Part shown: positions 6,636 to 14,447 of the stretch, one piece after another
Layout of the letters: each line of letters begins with the position of its first letter
How positions within the stretch are numbered: position 1 is the stretch's first letter
Assembly: GCA_021786815.1 (NCBI GenBank)
Contig: JAJYMR010000224.1
Location: 1-26,100 of the forward strand
From: Deltaproteobacteria bacterium
Lineage (GTDB): Bacteria > Desulfobacterota > Binatia > Binatales > Binataceae
Direction: 5' to 3'
DNA: 26,100 nucleotides
Made by a program: the position numbers and the translations under genes
Notes under the pieces: model-generated
The model's input: only the letters and a program-made list of their open reading frames with translations
The model's database searches: none
Told to the model about the DNA's origin: nothing

Positions 6636-8801
6636 ATGCTCGGGGCGCTATGCGCGGTGCTTCTAGTCGCCGTTTACTGCCTGCCCGCTCGCGCGCAGAG
6701 CGCCGGCACCGTCGTTCGAGTGCCGATCACCATTGACTACCTGACACTCGGCGAAGCACTGAAGCAGCAGATCTATACGCAACCGGGCGGACGCGCCGAG
6801 CTATGGACCGGCTCGGATCCGTGCCAGTACCTGGTCGCGAAAGATCCTGTCTTCTCAAGCGCCGGGCCCGCCACGGTCCGGCTCGAGACCCATGCGCAGT
6901 TGAACGTCGGGATGAGCGTCGGCGGCACGTGCATCAGCCCGATTTCCTGGACAGGAATAATCGAGGCCGAAGCCACGCCTTACATCGCTCCCGGAATGAT
7001 GCTCAGGTTCCACGTCAGCGACATCAACCTGTACAACGAGCAGCATCAGAAGACCCTTATCGCCGGACACGGTTTCGACCTCGTCAAGCGCTACTTCATC
7101 CCGCAGTTCGAAGGATTCGGGTTCGACCTTAATCCCGCGACTCACCAACTCGCGACACTGGCCGAGGAAGCGGCGCCGCCGGATGTTGCCGAGCGCGTTC
7201 GCGCGGCGCTCGCGACCCTGCGCGCGGAACCGGCTATCAAAGTGCTTCCGAACGGAGTCGGAGCCACGCTCGACGTCACGCTTCCTTTCGTCGCAATGCC
7301 GACTCCGAGCGTAACGCCGACGGCCGCGCCGCTCACTCCAGCCGAGGTCGCCGCATTTCAAAAGACGCTCGACGACTGGGACGCCTTCGTGGTCTTCGCC
7401 ATCAAGCAGCTCGGCCAGACCAGCGCCGACCCGATCCTGCGCAAACAACTGTTCAATCTGCTGCTCGACAACCGCTACCGGCTCGTTGCGGCCGTGGCCA
7501 ATCCGGCCTCGGGTGGCCCCGACCCGGTGCGGCTTTTGTTTCTGGACGAATGGCAGCGGCTCGGCGAAATCATCCGCGACGCTGTATCCCGCGGCACGCT
7601 CGGCAACCGGTCGCTCGAATTCCTGTCCTTCATCTCGGCCGGCGACGCGTTGTTCGCGCTGGACGAGGCCGCGCCGGCGCTTGGGATGCGAATCTCGGCG
7701 GCGGATCTGCGCCGGCTCGCAAGGATCATGGCGCCCGGCGTGACGACCGACCCGCTCGCCTTCAGCTATGCGGAGGATCCCGAGTTGCGCCGGATGTTCG
7801 GGTTCAGGGGCGAGCCGATGCACGAGACGCCGGCCCCGTCCGCGACTGCGTCTGCGAATCCGTCTCCCGGCGCGTCTCCTGCCGCGTCGGCAACCCCTTC
7901 GCCGACCGCGTCAGCGTCGCCCGCGCCGACTTCGTCGCCGACGCCGTCATCGGCTTCATCATCAATGGCTTCGCCCAGCGTCACGCCGAGCGCTTCGGCA
8001 ACGCCGTCGCCGCCCACGCCGCATCCGACGTCCACGGTCTCGCCGATACCGACGCGCGCCGCTCAACCTTCGCCGACACCGCCGGCAAGCGGGCATTCCT
8101 CGTGGCTTAACATCCCGATACGCCTGCTCTCGCCCGATTCCGCCTGCGCCGCGGAACCGCATCCGCGCGCGTCCGGCGAGCCGGTCTCAAGCCACCTGCG
8201 CGCGCTTGGCAACTCGCTCAGACGCGCGGTCGTGACCGACGACAACGCCCGCCGATACCATCAGCGGATGCGCGAGCTGCTCGAGTTGAGCGCGGAGCGC
8301 ACTGTCCGGATCGAACAGGTGCCGGTGCGGTACCGCGCGACGTATCTCAGGCTGGTGAACAGCGTCGCCTGGCAGGAAAGCTGCTGGCGGCAGTTCGTGC
8401 TCAAGAACGGGCGCGTGACCTGGCTTGAATCGTCAACCGGGGATATCGGCCTGATGCAGGTCAACCGGCGCGTCTGGCGCGGCTTTTACGATATCCGGAT
8501 GCTCGAATGGGACGTGGTTTACAACGCGGGCGCCGGCGCCCAGATTCTCGCCCATCTGATGCTCGACATCTCGGACACGCGCCACAATCCGGCTCTTGGT
8601 GAGCCGGGTCCGCTCGCACGTTCGACATACGCGGCGTACAACGGCGGACCATCGCGGTACCTGCGATGGCGCGGGCGCGAATCGCGTATCGAACGTCTTA
8701 TCGACCGTTCATTCTGGGAAAAGTACCAGGCCATCGAACACGGAAAGACGATCGACATCCTGAGCTGCGCGGCGCAATGGGGAAAAACGCCGGGGCATTG
8801 A
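6636..8801 (+). CDS. Secreted lytic transglycosylase (SLT domain) with unknown N-terminal region and Pro/Ser/Thr linker
   Basis: 721 residues from the chosen ATG. Residues 1-20 form a signal peptide (LGALCAVLLVAVYCLPARA, cleavage after ARA). Residues about 21-390 are an unrecognised globular region (LTLGEALKQQIY, then VRVPITIDYL-type strands). Residues about 399-488 are a Pro/Ser/Thr/Ala-rich linker. The C-terminus is a goose-lysozyme-like SLT domain that cleaves peptidoglycan glycan: VAWQESCW with catalytic E581, GDIGLMQVNRRVW, YNAGAGAQIL and STYAAYNGGPSRY. The ATG at 6636 has GAGGAG four bases upstream. The frame is open to a GTG at 6546 and an ATG at 6555, but that stretch has much lower G/C at third positions and no ribosome site; it would, however, supply a basic n-region. 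It is a single gene between divergent and convergent neighbours. Confidence 0.86.
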   Translation: MLGALCAVLLVAVYCLPARAQSAGTVVRVPITIDYLTLGEALKQQIYTQPGGRAELWTGSDPCQYLVAKDPVFSSAGPATVRLETHAQLNVGMSVGGTCISPISWTGIIEAEATPYIAPGMMLRFHVSDINLYNEQHQKTLIAGHGFDLVKRYFIPQFEGFGFDLNPATHQLATLAEEAAPPDVAERVRAALATLRAEPAIKVLPNGVGATLDVTLPFVAMPTPSVTPTAAPLTPAEVAAFQKTLDDWDAFVVFAIKQLGQTSADPILRKQLFNLLLDNRYRLVAAVANPASGGPDPVRLLFLDEWQRLGEIIRDAVSRGTLGNRSLEFLSFISAGDALFALDEAAPALGMRISAADLRRLARIMAPGVTTDPLAFSYAEDPELRRMFGFRGEPMHETPAPSATASANPSPGASPAASATPSPTASASPAPTSSPTPSSASSSMASPSVTPSASATPSPPTPHPTSTVSPIPTRAAQPSPTPPASGHSSWLNIPIRLLSPDSACAAEPHPRASGEPVSSHLRALGNSLRRAVVTDDNARRYHQRMRELLELSAERTVRIEQVPVRYRATYLRLVNSVAWQESCWRQFVLKNGRVTWLESSTGDIGLMQVNRRVWRGFYDIRMLEWDVVYNAGAGAQILAHLMLDISDTRHNPALGEPGPLARSTYAAYNGGPSRYLRWRGRESRIERLIDRSFWEKYQAIEHGKTIDILSCAAQWGKTPGH

Positions 8802-8853
8802 AGCGAAGCCCTCGATGCCTCGGGGCGATTGCGATGACTGCGGCATCGCGTAC

Positions 8854-9600
8854 TTACATCGCAAGCCCGCCGTCGACCTGGATCACCGCGCCGGTCACGT
8901 ACGAAGCCGCGTCCGAGAGCATAAAGGCCGCAATCGGCGCGATTTCCTCGACCTTTCCGAAGCGTCCGAGCGGAATCATCCCGAGCGCCTGCGCGCGGTT
9001 TTCCTCGGGGAGCGACGCCGTCATATCGGTCTCGATGAAGCCGAGCGCGAGCGCGTTGACCCGCACGTTGAGCCTTCCGAGTTCCTTGGCCAAAGCCTTG
9101 GTCAGGCCGATCAGTCCCGCTTTCGAAGCCGAGTAGTTGGCCTGACCCGCCATCCCGACCAGCCCGCTGACCGAAGTTACGTTCAGGATCGAGCCATTCT
9201 TCGCCTTCATCATGATAAAGGCCGCGGCGCGTGCGAAATTGAACGCGCCGGTCAGGTTGGTCCGGATGACGTCGTTCCACTCCTCCTCGGTCATCATCAC
9301 GACTAGCTTGTCGCGGGTGAGCCCGGCGTTGTTGACCACCGCGTCGAGACGGCCGAACTCCTTCTTGGTCGCGTTGACCATCTCGCGCACCGCCTTCAGG
9401 TCGCCCACGTCAACCTTGAACGCAAGTGCCTTTGCGCCGAGCGATTCCAGTTCCTGGCGCAGTGCGGCGGCCTGCTCGTCGCTCTTGAGGTAATTGAACG
9501 AAACGTTCGCGCCGCGGCGCGCGACTTCGAGCGCGATCGCGCGTCCGATTCCGCGGGTTGCGCCGGTTATGATTACTGCCTTGCCTTCGAGGTCCTTCAC
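8854..9600 (-). CDS. fabG: 3-oxoacyl-[acyl-carrier-protein] reductase
   Basis: A 248-residue classical SDR of exact FabG length that reduces 3-oxoacyl-ACP with NADPH in fatty-acid elongation. TGATRGIG (12-19) binds the cofactor, NNAG is at 90-93, N115 in RTNLTG, and the triad is S143, Y156, K160, with the FabG-typical GQANYSASKAG. The helix FIETDMTASLPEENR and the C-terminus VTGAVIQVDGGLAM also match. The start is a GTG at 9600 with GGAG six bases upstream; the open frame to 9723 lacks family similarity. No other fab genes are adjacent, so a role as a FabG paralogue or PHB-type acetoacetyl-CoA reductase is not excluded. Confidence 0.9.
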   Translation of the reverse strand: MKDLEGKAVIITGATRGIGRAIALEVARRGANVSFNYLKSDEQAAALRQELESLGAKALAFKVDVGDLKAVREMVNATKKEFGRLDAVVNNAGLTRDKLVVMMTEEEWNDVIRTNLTGAFNFARAAAFIMMKAKNGSILNVTSVSGLVGMAGQANYSASKAGLIGLTKALAKELGRLNVRVNALALGFIETDMTASLPEENRAQALGMIPLGRFGKVEEIAPIAAFMLSDAASYVTGAVIQVDGGLAM

Positions 9601-9721
9601 CGATATCTCCGTGGGCCGCCCGCGCGCCTCGGCACGAGCCCGAGACGCTCTTCGGTGCGCTGGCGATGTCCGACGATGTATTAGGTACTGATAAGCGCGC
9701 GCCGCCTCAAGCGTTGCAAAC

Positions 9722-9755
9722 AAAAAGGGCCGCCTGCTTTGAGCGCAGACGGCCC
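9722..9755 (-). terminator. Rho-independent terminator after the Fe-S carrier gene
   Basis: Read on the minus strand, GGGCCGTCTGC pairs with GCAGGCGGCCC around a short loop and is followed directly by TTTTT (plus-strand A-run 9722-9726). It lies about 27 bases past the stop of the A-type Fe-S carrier and separates it from fabG. Confidence 0.85.
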
Positions 9756-9781
9756 GCTTTTCGCGTGCGCTTGAATGACGG

Positions 9782-10159
9782 TCAGGCGCTGAACGAGGAG
9801 CCGCAGCCGCAAGTCCGGCTCGCTCGCGGATTGTCGAACTTGAAACCGGCGCCGTGCAGCCCTTCGACGTAATCCAGCGTGGTGCCAGCTATATACGGCA
9901 GTGAAAACTGGTCCACCAGAATGCGCACGCCGTCGATTACGGTTACGCGGTCGCCTTCCCTCTCGGTATCGAACTGGAGCTGATACTGGAAGCCCGAGCA
10001 TCCGCCTCCGACGACGCCGATTCTCAGGCCGGTTTCGGCGGAGAGGCCCTCTTTGTCCCGCATCCTGGCGACAGTCTGGACCGCCTTCGGGGTAAGCTTC
10101 ACGTCGGGCAGTTCAGCCATGGACTCTTCAGCCGCCTGCTCCTGATGTTCTTCAGCCAT
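9782..10159 (-). CDS. A-type iron-sulfur carrier protein (ErpA/IscA-like)
   Basis: A 125-residue HesB/IscA-domain protein that carries Fe-S clusters to apo-enzymes. The three conserved cysteines are present: C54 in GGGCSGFQYQL, and C117 and C119 in SRTCGCGSSF. The motif KLTPKAVQTVARM begins the fold, and about 18 acidic, Gln/Glu-rich residues precede it. ATG at 10159 has a perfect GGAGGT five bases upstream; an internal Met at residue 14 is a less likely start. The length and GLHGAGFKFDNP stretch fit ErpA more than SufA, but the subclass is not certain. No isc or suf genes are adjacent. It has its own terminator and promoter, and diverges from queG and the lut genes, which encode Fe-S enzymes. 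Confidence 0.92.
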   Translation of the reverse strand: MAEEHQEQAAEESMAELPDVKLTPKAVQTVARMRDKEGLSAETGLRIGVVGGGCSGFQYQLQFDTEREGDRVTVIDGVRILVDQFSLPYIAGTTLDYVEGLHGAGFKFDNPRASRTCGCGSSFSA

Positions 10160-10190
10160 TTGGGACCTCCGCAAACACGGCCGTCGCGAC

Positions 10191-10206
10191 AACTGACCGT
10201 TCAGTT
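10191..10206. promoter_or_regulatory. Operator-like inverted repeat at the Fe-S carrier promoter
   Basis: AACTGA-CCGT-TCAGTT: six-base perfect arms about a four-base centre. It sits three bases downstream of the candidate -10 of the Fe-S carrier gene, over the predicted transcription start, the usual place for a repressor. Its form resembles TetR-family operators. The regulator is not in the window. Confidence 0.5.
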
Positions 10207-10208
10207 AG

Positions 10209-10237
10209 AAGCTAATGGCGTAAAAGCGGACAGTCAA
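10209..10237 (-). promoter_or_regulatory. Candidate promoter of the Fe-S carrier gene
   Basis: Minus strand: TTGACT (plus-strand 10232-10237), 17-base spacer, TAGCTT (10209-10214). The -35 matches five of six consensus bases and the spacing is ideal; the -10 is moderate. It is 50 to 80 bases upstream of the ATG at 10159. Confidence 0.5.
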
Positions 10238-10307
10238 GGTCGTCTTTCCAGAACGGCCTTTCTCTAAGCGCGATACTCAGCGCCCCGGGGATGGTATCCT
10301 CGGGACC

Positions 10308-11435
10308 GTGGGCGACGCGAACCAGAGAACCATCGACGCGGCGCACGAAAATGGTTTTGCGCTGGTCGGCTTTGCGCGTGTGCGCCGGCTTTCCGAGCGC
10401 GTCGATTTCTACCGTCGATGGCTCGACGCGGGCCGGCACGGGACAATGGCTTATCTCGAACGCGAGCCCGAACGCCGTTTCGAGCCGCGCCGGCTCGATC
10501 CGCGTATCCGCTCGGTAGTAAGCCTTGGCTATCCGTATCACTCGCCCGCGCCGCCAACCGTTGACTGGCGCTCCGAGCTTCGGGGCCGGATCGCGGCCTA
10601 CGCGCTCGGGCCGGATTATCACGAGGTGGTACTGAAAAAGGCTCGTCGCGTGGCCGATACGATTCCCGCGCTTTGGCCGGGCGCGATGACCCGCGTTTAC
10701 GTCGATACCGGGCCCGTGTTCGAGCGCGAATGGGCTGCGGAGGCACGTCTTGGATGGTTCGGGAAGAACACGATGGCGCTCAACCGCAGCCTCGGCTCGT
10801 ATTTTTTCCTCGCCGAGATTTTCACGGACGCCGAGTTCGAACCGACCGGCGGCCCGCACCGGGAGTATTGCGGCAGATGCACGCGATGCCTCGACTTGTG
10901 CCCGACCGCGGCGCTCGCCGAGGGCTACGTGATGGAGTCGCGGCGATGCATCTCGTATCTCACGATCGAAAATCGCGGTCCGATCGCGCCTGAGCTCAGG
11001 CCCGCGCTCGGCAATTGGATCTTCGGATGCGACGTCTGCCAGGAAGTGTGCCCGTGGAACGCGCCGTTCACCGAACGCGCCGCACCGGAACTTTTGCCCT
11101 ACCTGCCGGAACTGATGGAACTCGATGAAACAGGCTTTTCGCGCCGATTCGCAAAAAGCGCGATAAAACGCGCGAAGCGCCGCGGCCTTCTGCGCAACGT
11201 CGCGGTCGCACTCGGCAACAGCGGAAATCCCGATGCCGTGCCCGTCCTCGCTCGCAGTCTCGAATACGAGGCCGAGCCGCTCATTCGCGCGCACGCGGCA
11301 TGGGCGCTCGGACGGCTTGGAGGCGGCGCGGCGCGCCACGCGCTGGAGCGGGCGCGCGGGCGCGAATTTGACGGCTCGGTTGTGGCGGAGCTCGAGAACG
11401 CCCTCGCCGGCGAACCCTCGGGATTGCGCTTGTAA
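10308..11435 (+). CDS. queG: Epoxyqueuosine reductase
   Basis: 375 residues. QueG converts epoxyqueuosine in tRNA to queuosine, using cobalamin and two [4Fe-4S] clusters. Visible features: the substrate/cobalamin domain with GTMAYLERE, VVSLGYPY and the catalytic Asp D133 in YVDTGPVFER; ARLGWFGKNTM; cluster cysteines C188, C191, C194, C198 (YCGRCTRCLDLCPT) and C241, C244, C248 (CDVCQEVCPWN) with C214; and a C-terminal HEAT-like repeat (RNVAVALGNSGNPDAVPVL). The start is GTG at 10308; there is no strong Shine-Dalgarno. It is the first gene of a closely spaced plus-strand cluster and diverges from the Fe-S carrier. No other queuosine genes are seen. Confidence 0.95.
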   Translation: MGDANQRTIDAAHENGFALVGFARVRRLSERVDFYRRWLDAGRHGTMAYLEREPERRFEPRRLDPRIRSVVSLGYPYHSPAPPTVDWRSELRGRIAAYALGPDYHEVVLKKARRVADTIPALWPGAMTRVYVDTGPVFEREWAAEARLGWFGKNTMALNRSLGSYFFLAEIFTDAEFEPTGGPHREYCGRCTRCLDLCPTAALAEGYVMESRRCISYLTIENRGPIAPELRPALGNWIFGCDVCQEVCPWNAPFTERAAPELLPYLPELMELDETGFSRRFAKSAIKRAKRRGLLRNVAVALGNSGNPDAVPVLARSLEYEAEPLIRAHAAWALGRLGGGAARHALERARGREFDGSVVAELENALAGEPSGLRL

Positions 11436-11471
11436 AAAACCGCCTTGAATGAAACCTTGGTCTGGTACCCG

Positions 11472-12305
11472 ATGGCCGACGTAAACGAAATCCGCCGGGA
11501 ATTCGTCCAGCTCGCCACCCGCGAGCCGGTCCCCCTGGCGCGCGGCGCGCTGCTCATCGCCAAGGAGGAATATCCCGACCTCGACGTGGCCGGTTATCTC
11601 GACAGGCTTGCCGCTCTTGCGCGCGAGGCCGAGCCAATCGTCAAGGCGGGCGACGACGGTATCGAGCAGGTCGAGCTTCTCTCGCACTTTCTGTTCGAGC
11701 AGAAGGGCTTCGAGGGCAACCGCGAGAACTACGGCGACCCGCGCAACTCGTTTCTCAATGACGTGCTCGACCGCCGTCTCGGAATCCCGATCACGCTCTC
11801 GCTGATTTATCTTGAAGTCGGGCGCCGGCTCGGGCTCAACCTGTACGGGGTTTCATTTCCCTCGCATTTCCTCGTCAAGGCGGTCGATTCGCGCGGCGAG
11901 CTGCTTATCGACCCGTTCAACGGCGGCGAAATCCTGTCGCTCGACGAGATTCGCGCGATGCTGACGCAGGTGTACGGCCAGCCGGTCGAGGTTCATCCGT
12001 CGTTCCTGAAGGCGGTCGGCGGCCGGCAGATCCTCATCCGGATGCTGCGCAACCTGAAGAACGCGTACATGGGCGTCGCGGACTCGATGCGTGCGTTGGC
12101 GGCGCTCGACCGGATTCTGCTGCTCAATCCGCGCTCGCTCGACGAGCTTATCGAACGCGGCGAACTCTACGAGAAGCTGGAATGCTTCCGGGCCGCGCTC
12201 GACGATTTCCAGAGTTTTCTCTCGCAGGCGCCCGACCACACCGGGGCGGAAGCTGCGCGTGAGGCGGTATTGCGCCTTTCGCGCCAGGTCGCGCGTATCA
12301 ACTGA
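11472..12305 (+). CDS. SirB1-like transglutaminase-fold protein with TPR tail
   Basis: 277 residues. The N-terminal two thirds match the SirB1 / Transglut_core2 family (NSFLNDVLDRRLGIPITLSLIYLEV, in two parts; RRLGLNLYGVSFPSHFLVK; LLIDPFNGGEIL). The C-terminal third is a TPR-like helical pair (ALAALDRILLLNPRSLDELI and ALDDFQSFLSQAPDHTGA). The His and Asp positions of the fold remain, but there is no cysteine in the core, so the usual cysteine nucleophile is missing, as is common in this family. Function is unknown even for SirB1. The ATG at 11472 is chosen; a TTG at 11445 would add nine unlikely residues. It starts 36 nt after queG and ends 14 nt before lutB, suggesting one operon. Confidence 0.88.
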   Translation: MADVNEIRREFVQLATREPVPLARGALLIAKEEYPDLDVAGYLDRLAALAREAEPIVKAGDDGIEQVELLSHFLFEQKGFEGNRENYGDPRNSFLNDVLDRRLGIPITLSLIYLEVGRRLGLNLYGVSFPSHFLVKAVDSRGELLIDPFNGGEILSLDEIRAMLTQVYGQPVEVHPSFLKAVGGRQILIRMLRNLKNAYMGVADSMRALAALDRILLLNPRSLDELIERGELYEKLECFRAALDDFQSFLSQAPDHTGAEAAREAVLRLSRQVARIN

Positions 12306-12319
12306 GACGGCGGTTGCAG

Positions 12320-13765
12320 ATGGCCCGCTCGCCCGCAAAAGCTGACTTCTTCGAGGCAAGCCGGAAAGCGGTCGCGGACCATGAGCTCCATCGCAAGCTC
12401 CAGAGCGCGAGCGACCGCCATCTCGACCACGTCGACGAGACCCGCGCCGAATTCCCTCCCTTCGAGTCCGAGCGCGACACCGCACGGCGCATCAAGGAAG
12501 AATCGATCGCGCATCTCGACGAGCTGCTTATCGAACTAAGGCGCAGGCTCGAGGAAAACGGATGCAGCGTGTTCTTCGCCGCCGACGCCGAGCAGGCGCG
12601 CAACTATATCGTCGGGGTGGCAAAGAAAAACGGGCTCAAGCGCGCGGTCAAGGGCAAGTCGATGACCACCGAGGAGATCGGCCTCAACCGCGCATTGATC
12701 GAGGCCGGCCTCGAAGTGACCGAAACCGATCTCGGCGAGTATATCGTGCAGCTTCGCGGCGAGCCGCCCTCGCATATCATCACGCCCGCCATCCATCTCT
12801 CCAAGGAAGACGTCGGAGCGCTGTTCGCCGAAAAGCTTCAGATGCCGTACACGGCCGAACCCGAGGAATTGACCGCCGAAGCACGAAAGCGCCTGCGTTC
12901 GGCGTTCCTGGGCGCCGACCTCGGCATCACCGGCGCCAACTTCGCGATCGCGGAGACCGGCACGCTGGTGGTCGTGGAAAACGAGGGCAACGGCCGGATG
13001 TCGTGCACGCTGCCGGACACGTACGTCGCGGTCGTCGGGATCGAAAAGGTCATCCCGAAACTCGCCGACCTGAGCCACTTTCTGGAAATTCTCGCGCGCA
13101 CCGCTACCGGCCAGAAGCTCACGACCTACACCAACTTCATCAACGGGCCGCGCCGCGCCGGCGAACTCGACGGTCCGCGCGAGGTGCACGTCGTGGTGCT
13201 CGACGGCGGACGGAGCGCGATGCTCGCGGATCCGGTGATGCGCGAGGCGCTGTACTGCATCCGATGCGGCGCGTGCCTCAATGTGTGCCCGGTTTACCGG
13301 CGGGTGGGCGGGCACGCCTACGGCTCCACATATCCCGGGCCGATCGGGTCGATCGTAAGCCCGAACCTGTTCGGAAGCGCGGCGGGCCATCTGCCGTTCG
13401 CCTCAACGCTGTGCGGCGCCTGCCGCGACATCTGCCCCGTGCGAATCGACATCCCGCGCATGCTGCTCCATATCCGATGGAAGGAGAGCGAAGACGAAAC
13501 CAGGGCTATCCCGTGGCCGCGCGGCGCGGCGCGGGCGCGAAGCGGAGTGGTGAGGTTCGCCCGTCTCGCGCGCCATCCGCGCGTGGCCCGGATGCTCGGG
13601 CGGATTGCGGGGGCGTTCCTGCGCCCGTTTGCGCGCGACGGTTTTTTGCGCAGGATGCCGCCGCCGTTCAACAACTGGACCGCGGTACGCGATTTTCCCG
13701 TGCCGCGGCCTCGCGTGCGCCGCGACACGGCGCAGGAAGCGGACAGCAGTGGCCGAGTTCCATAA
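12320..13765 (+). CDS. lutB: L-lactate utilisation Fe-S protein LutB
   Basis: 481 residues, the usual LutB size. LutABC is an Fe-S enzyme complex that oxidises L-lactate to pyruvate in the cytoplasm. The N-terminal LUD domain (about residues 60-290) includes KGKSMTTEEIGLNRAL, HLSKEDVGALF and GITGANFAIAETGTLVVVEN (in two parts). The ferredoxin-like part has C313, C316, C319, C323 (CIRCGACLNVCPVY) and C365, C368, C372 (LCGACRDICPVRIDIP), for two [4Fe-4S] clusters. The tail is Arg-rich and ends by overlapping lutC by 17 nt. ATG at 12320 is preferred to a TTG two codons earlier. A second possibility is a related electron-transfer protein of the same family, but linkage with lutC and lutA supports the Lut assignment. 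Confidence 0.93.
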   Translation: MARSPAKADFFEASRKAVADHELHRKLQSASDRHLDHVDETRAEFPPFESERDTARRIKEESIAHLDELLIELRRRLEENGCSVFFAADAEQARNYIVGVAKKNGLKRAVKGKSMTTEEIGLNRALIEAGLEVTETDLGEYIVQLRGEPPSHIITPAIHLSKEDVGALFAEKLQMPYTAEPEELTAEARKRLRSAFLGADLGITGANFAIAETGTLVVVENEGNGRMSCTLPDTYVAVVGIEKVIPKLADLSHFLEILARTATGQKLTTYTNFINGPRRAGELDGPREVHVVVLDGGRSAMLADPVMREALYCIRCGACLNVCPVYRRVGGHAYGSTYPGPIGSIVSPNLFGSAAGHLPFASTLCGACRDICPVRIDIPRMLLHIRWKESEDETRAIPWPRGAARARSGVVRFARLARHPRVARMLGRIAGAFLRPFARDGFLRRMPPPFNNWTAVRDFPVPRPRVRRDTAQEADSSGRVP

Positions 13766-14447
13766 GCTCATCGCGCGGCTCAAGACCGCGCTGGAGTCGC
13801 CAGCGCCTTCCGAGCCCCATGCGGCCAGCTCCAATTCGGCCGCTTCGATGCCGATTGCTCCGTCCGCGCAGCGGGTGGAGCTTGTCTCCGGCTTCGCCCG
13901 CGAATTCGAAGCGGTGCGCGGAAGCTTTCTCGGAGTGCTCTCGCCCGAAGAGGCGGCGGCGCGCATAGCGTCGCTCGCGCGGGAAGTGGGCGCGCGCCTG
14001 GTTGCGGTCGGCGAGGGCGTGACGCTCGACGCGGCCGTTTTCACGCACGCGCTCCAGGAGGGCGGATGCGCGGTTGAAAGGTTCGGCAAGCTCGACGACG
14101 GCGAGCGTCCGGCCGCGCTGGAAAGGCTCGCGCGATGCGATATCGGTATCGCCGAGGCGCATTACGCGATCGCATCGACGGGAACCTTCGCGGTGGTGGG
14201 CGCGCCCGCGCGCCCGAACTCGCTCACGTTGCTGCCGCCGATAAGCGTTATCGTTGTGCACGTCGAGCGGCTGGTTCTGGATCTGGCCCAGGCGCTTGGC
14301 GCGCTCGGACCCGACCTGGTCAGCGCGCATCGGCTTTCGCTCATAACCGGCCCGAGCCGCACTGCGGATATCGAGAAGCGGATCGTGCTCGGAGTGCACG
14401 GGCCCAAGACGCTTTACGGCGCGATCATATGGCCACGCAATGGATGA
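13749..14447 (+). CDS. lutC: Lactate utilisation protein LutC
   Basis: 232 residues with a LUD domain (about residues 95-230), the third subunit type of the LutABC lactate oxidase. Visible motifs are RLVAVGEGVTLDAAVF, CDIGIAEAHYAIASTGTFAV, LTLLPPISVIVVHVERL and, at the end, LITGPSRTADIEKRIVLGVHGPKTLY (in two parts), the GPSRTADIE signature. Homology begins at AEFHKLIARLK, so the GTG at 13749 is the start; the frame is open much further up (13605) only because it overlaps lutB. An Ala/Pro/Ser-rich stretch (residues 17-40) separates the first helix from the domain. It overlaps lutB by 17 nt and lutA by 8 nt, which indicates translational coupling. Confidence 0.9.
   Translation: MAEFHKLIARLKTALESPAPSEPHAASSNSAASMPIAPSAQRVELVSGFAREFEAVRGSFLGVLSPEEAAARIASLAREVGARLVAVGEGVTLDAAVFTHALQEGGCAVERFGKLDDGERPAALERLARCDIGIAEAHYAIASTGTFAVVGAPARPNSLTLLPPISVIVVHVERLVLDLAQALGALGPDLVSAHRLSLITGPSRTADIEKRIVLGVHGPKTLYGAIIWPRNG

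Noticed and set aside
7830..8100. Tandem DNA repeat or CRISPR-like array in the Pro/Ser/Thr stretch.
   Set aside because: The repetition follows codon bias for Pro, Ser, Thr and Ala in a protein linker; there are no regular identical repeats with unique spacers.
10291..10518. Alternative ATG-started frame overlapping queG.
   Set aside because: It is a different frame with no similarity; the GTG at 10308 opens the conserved queG frame.
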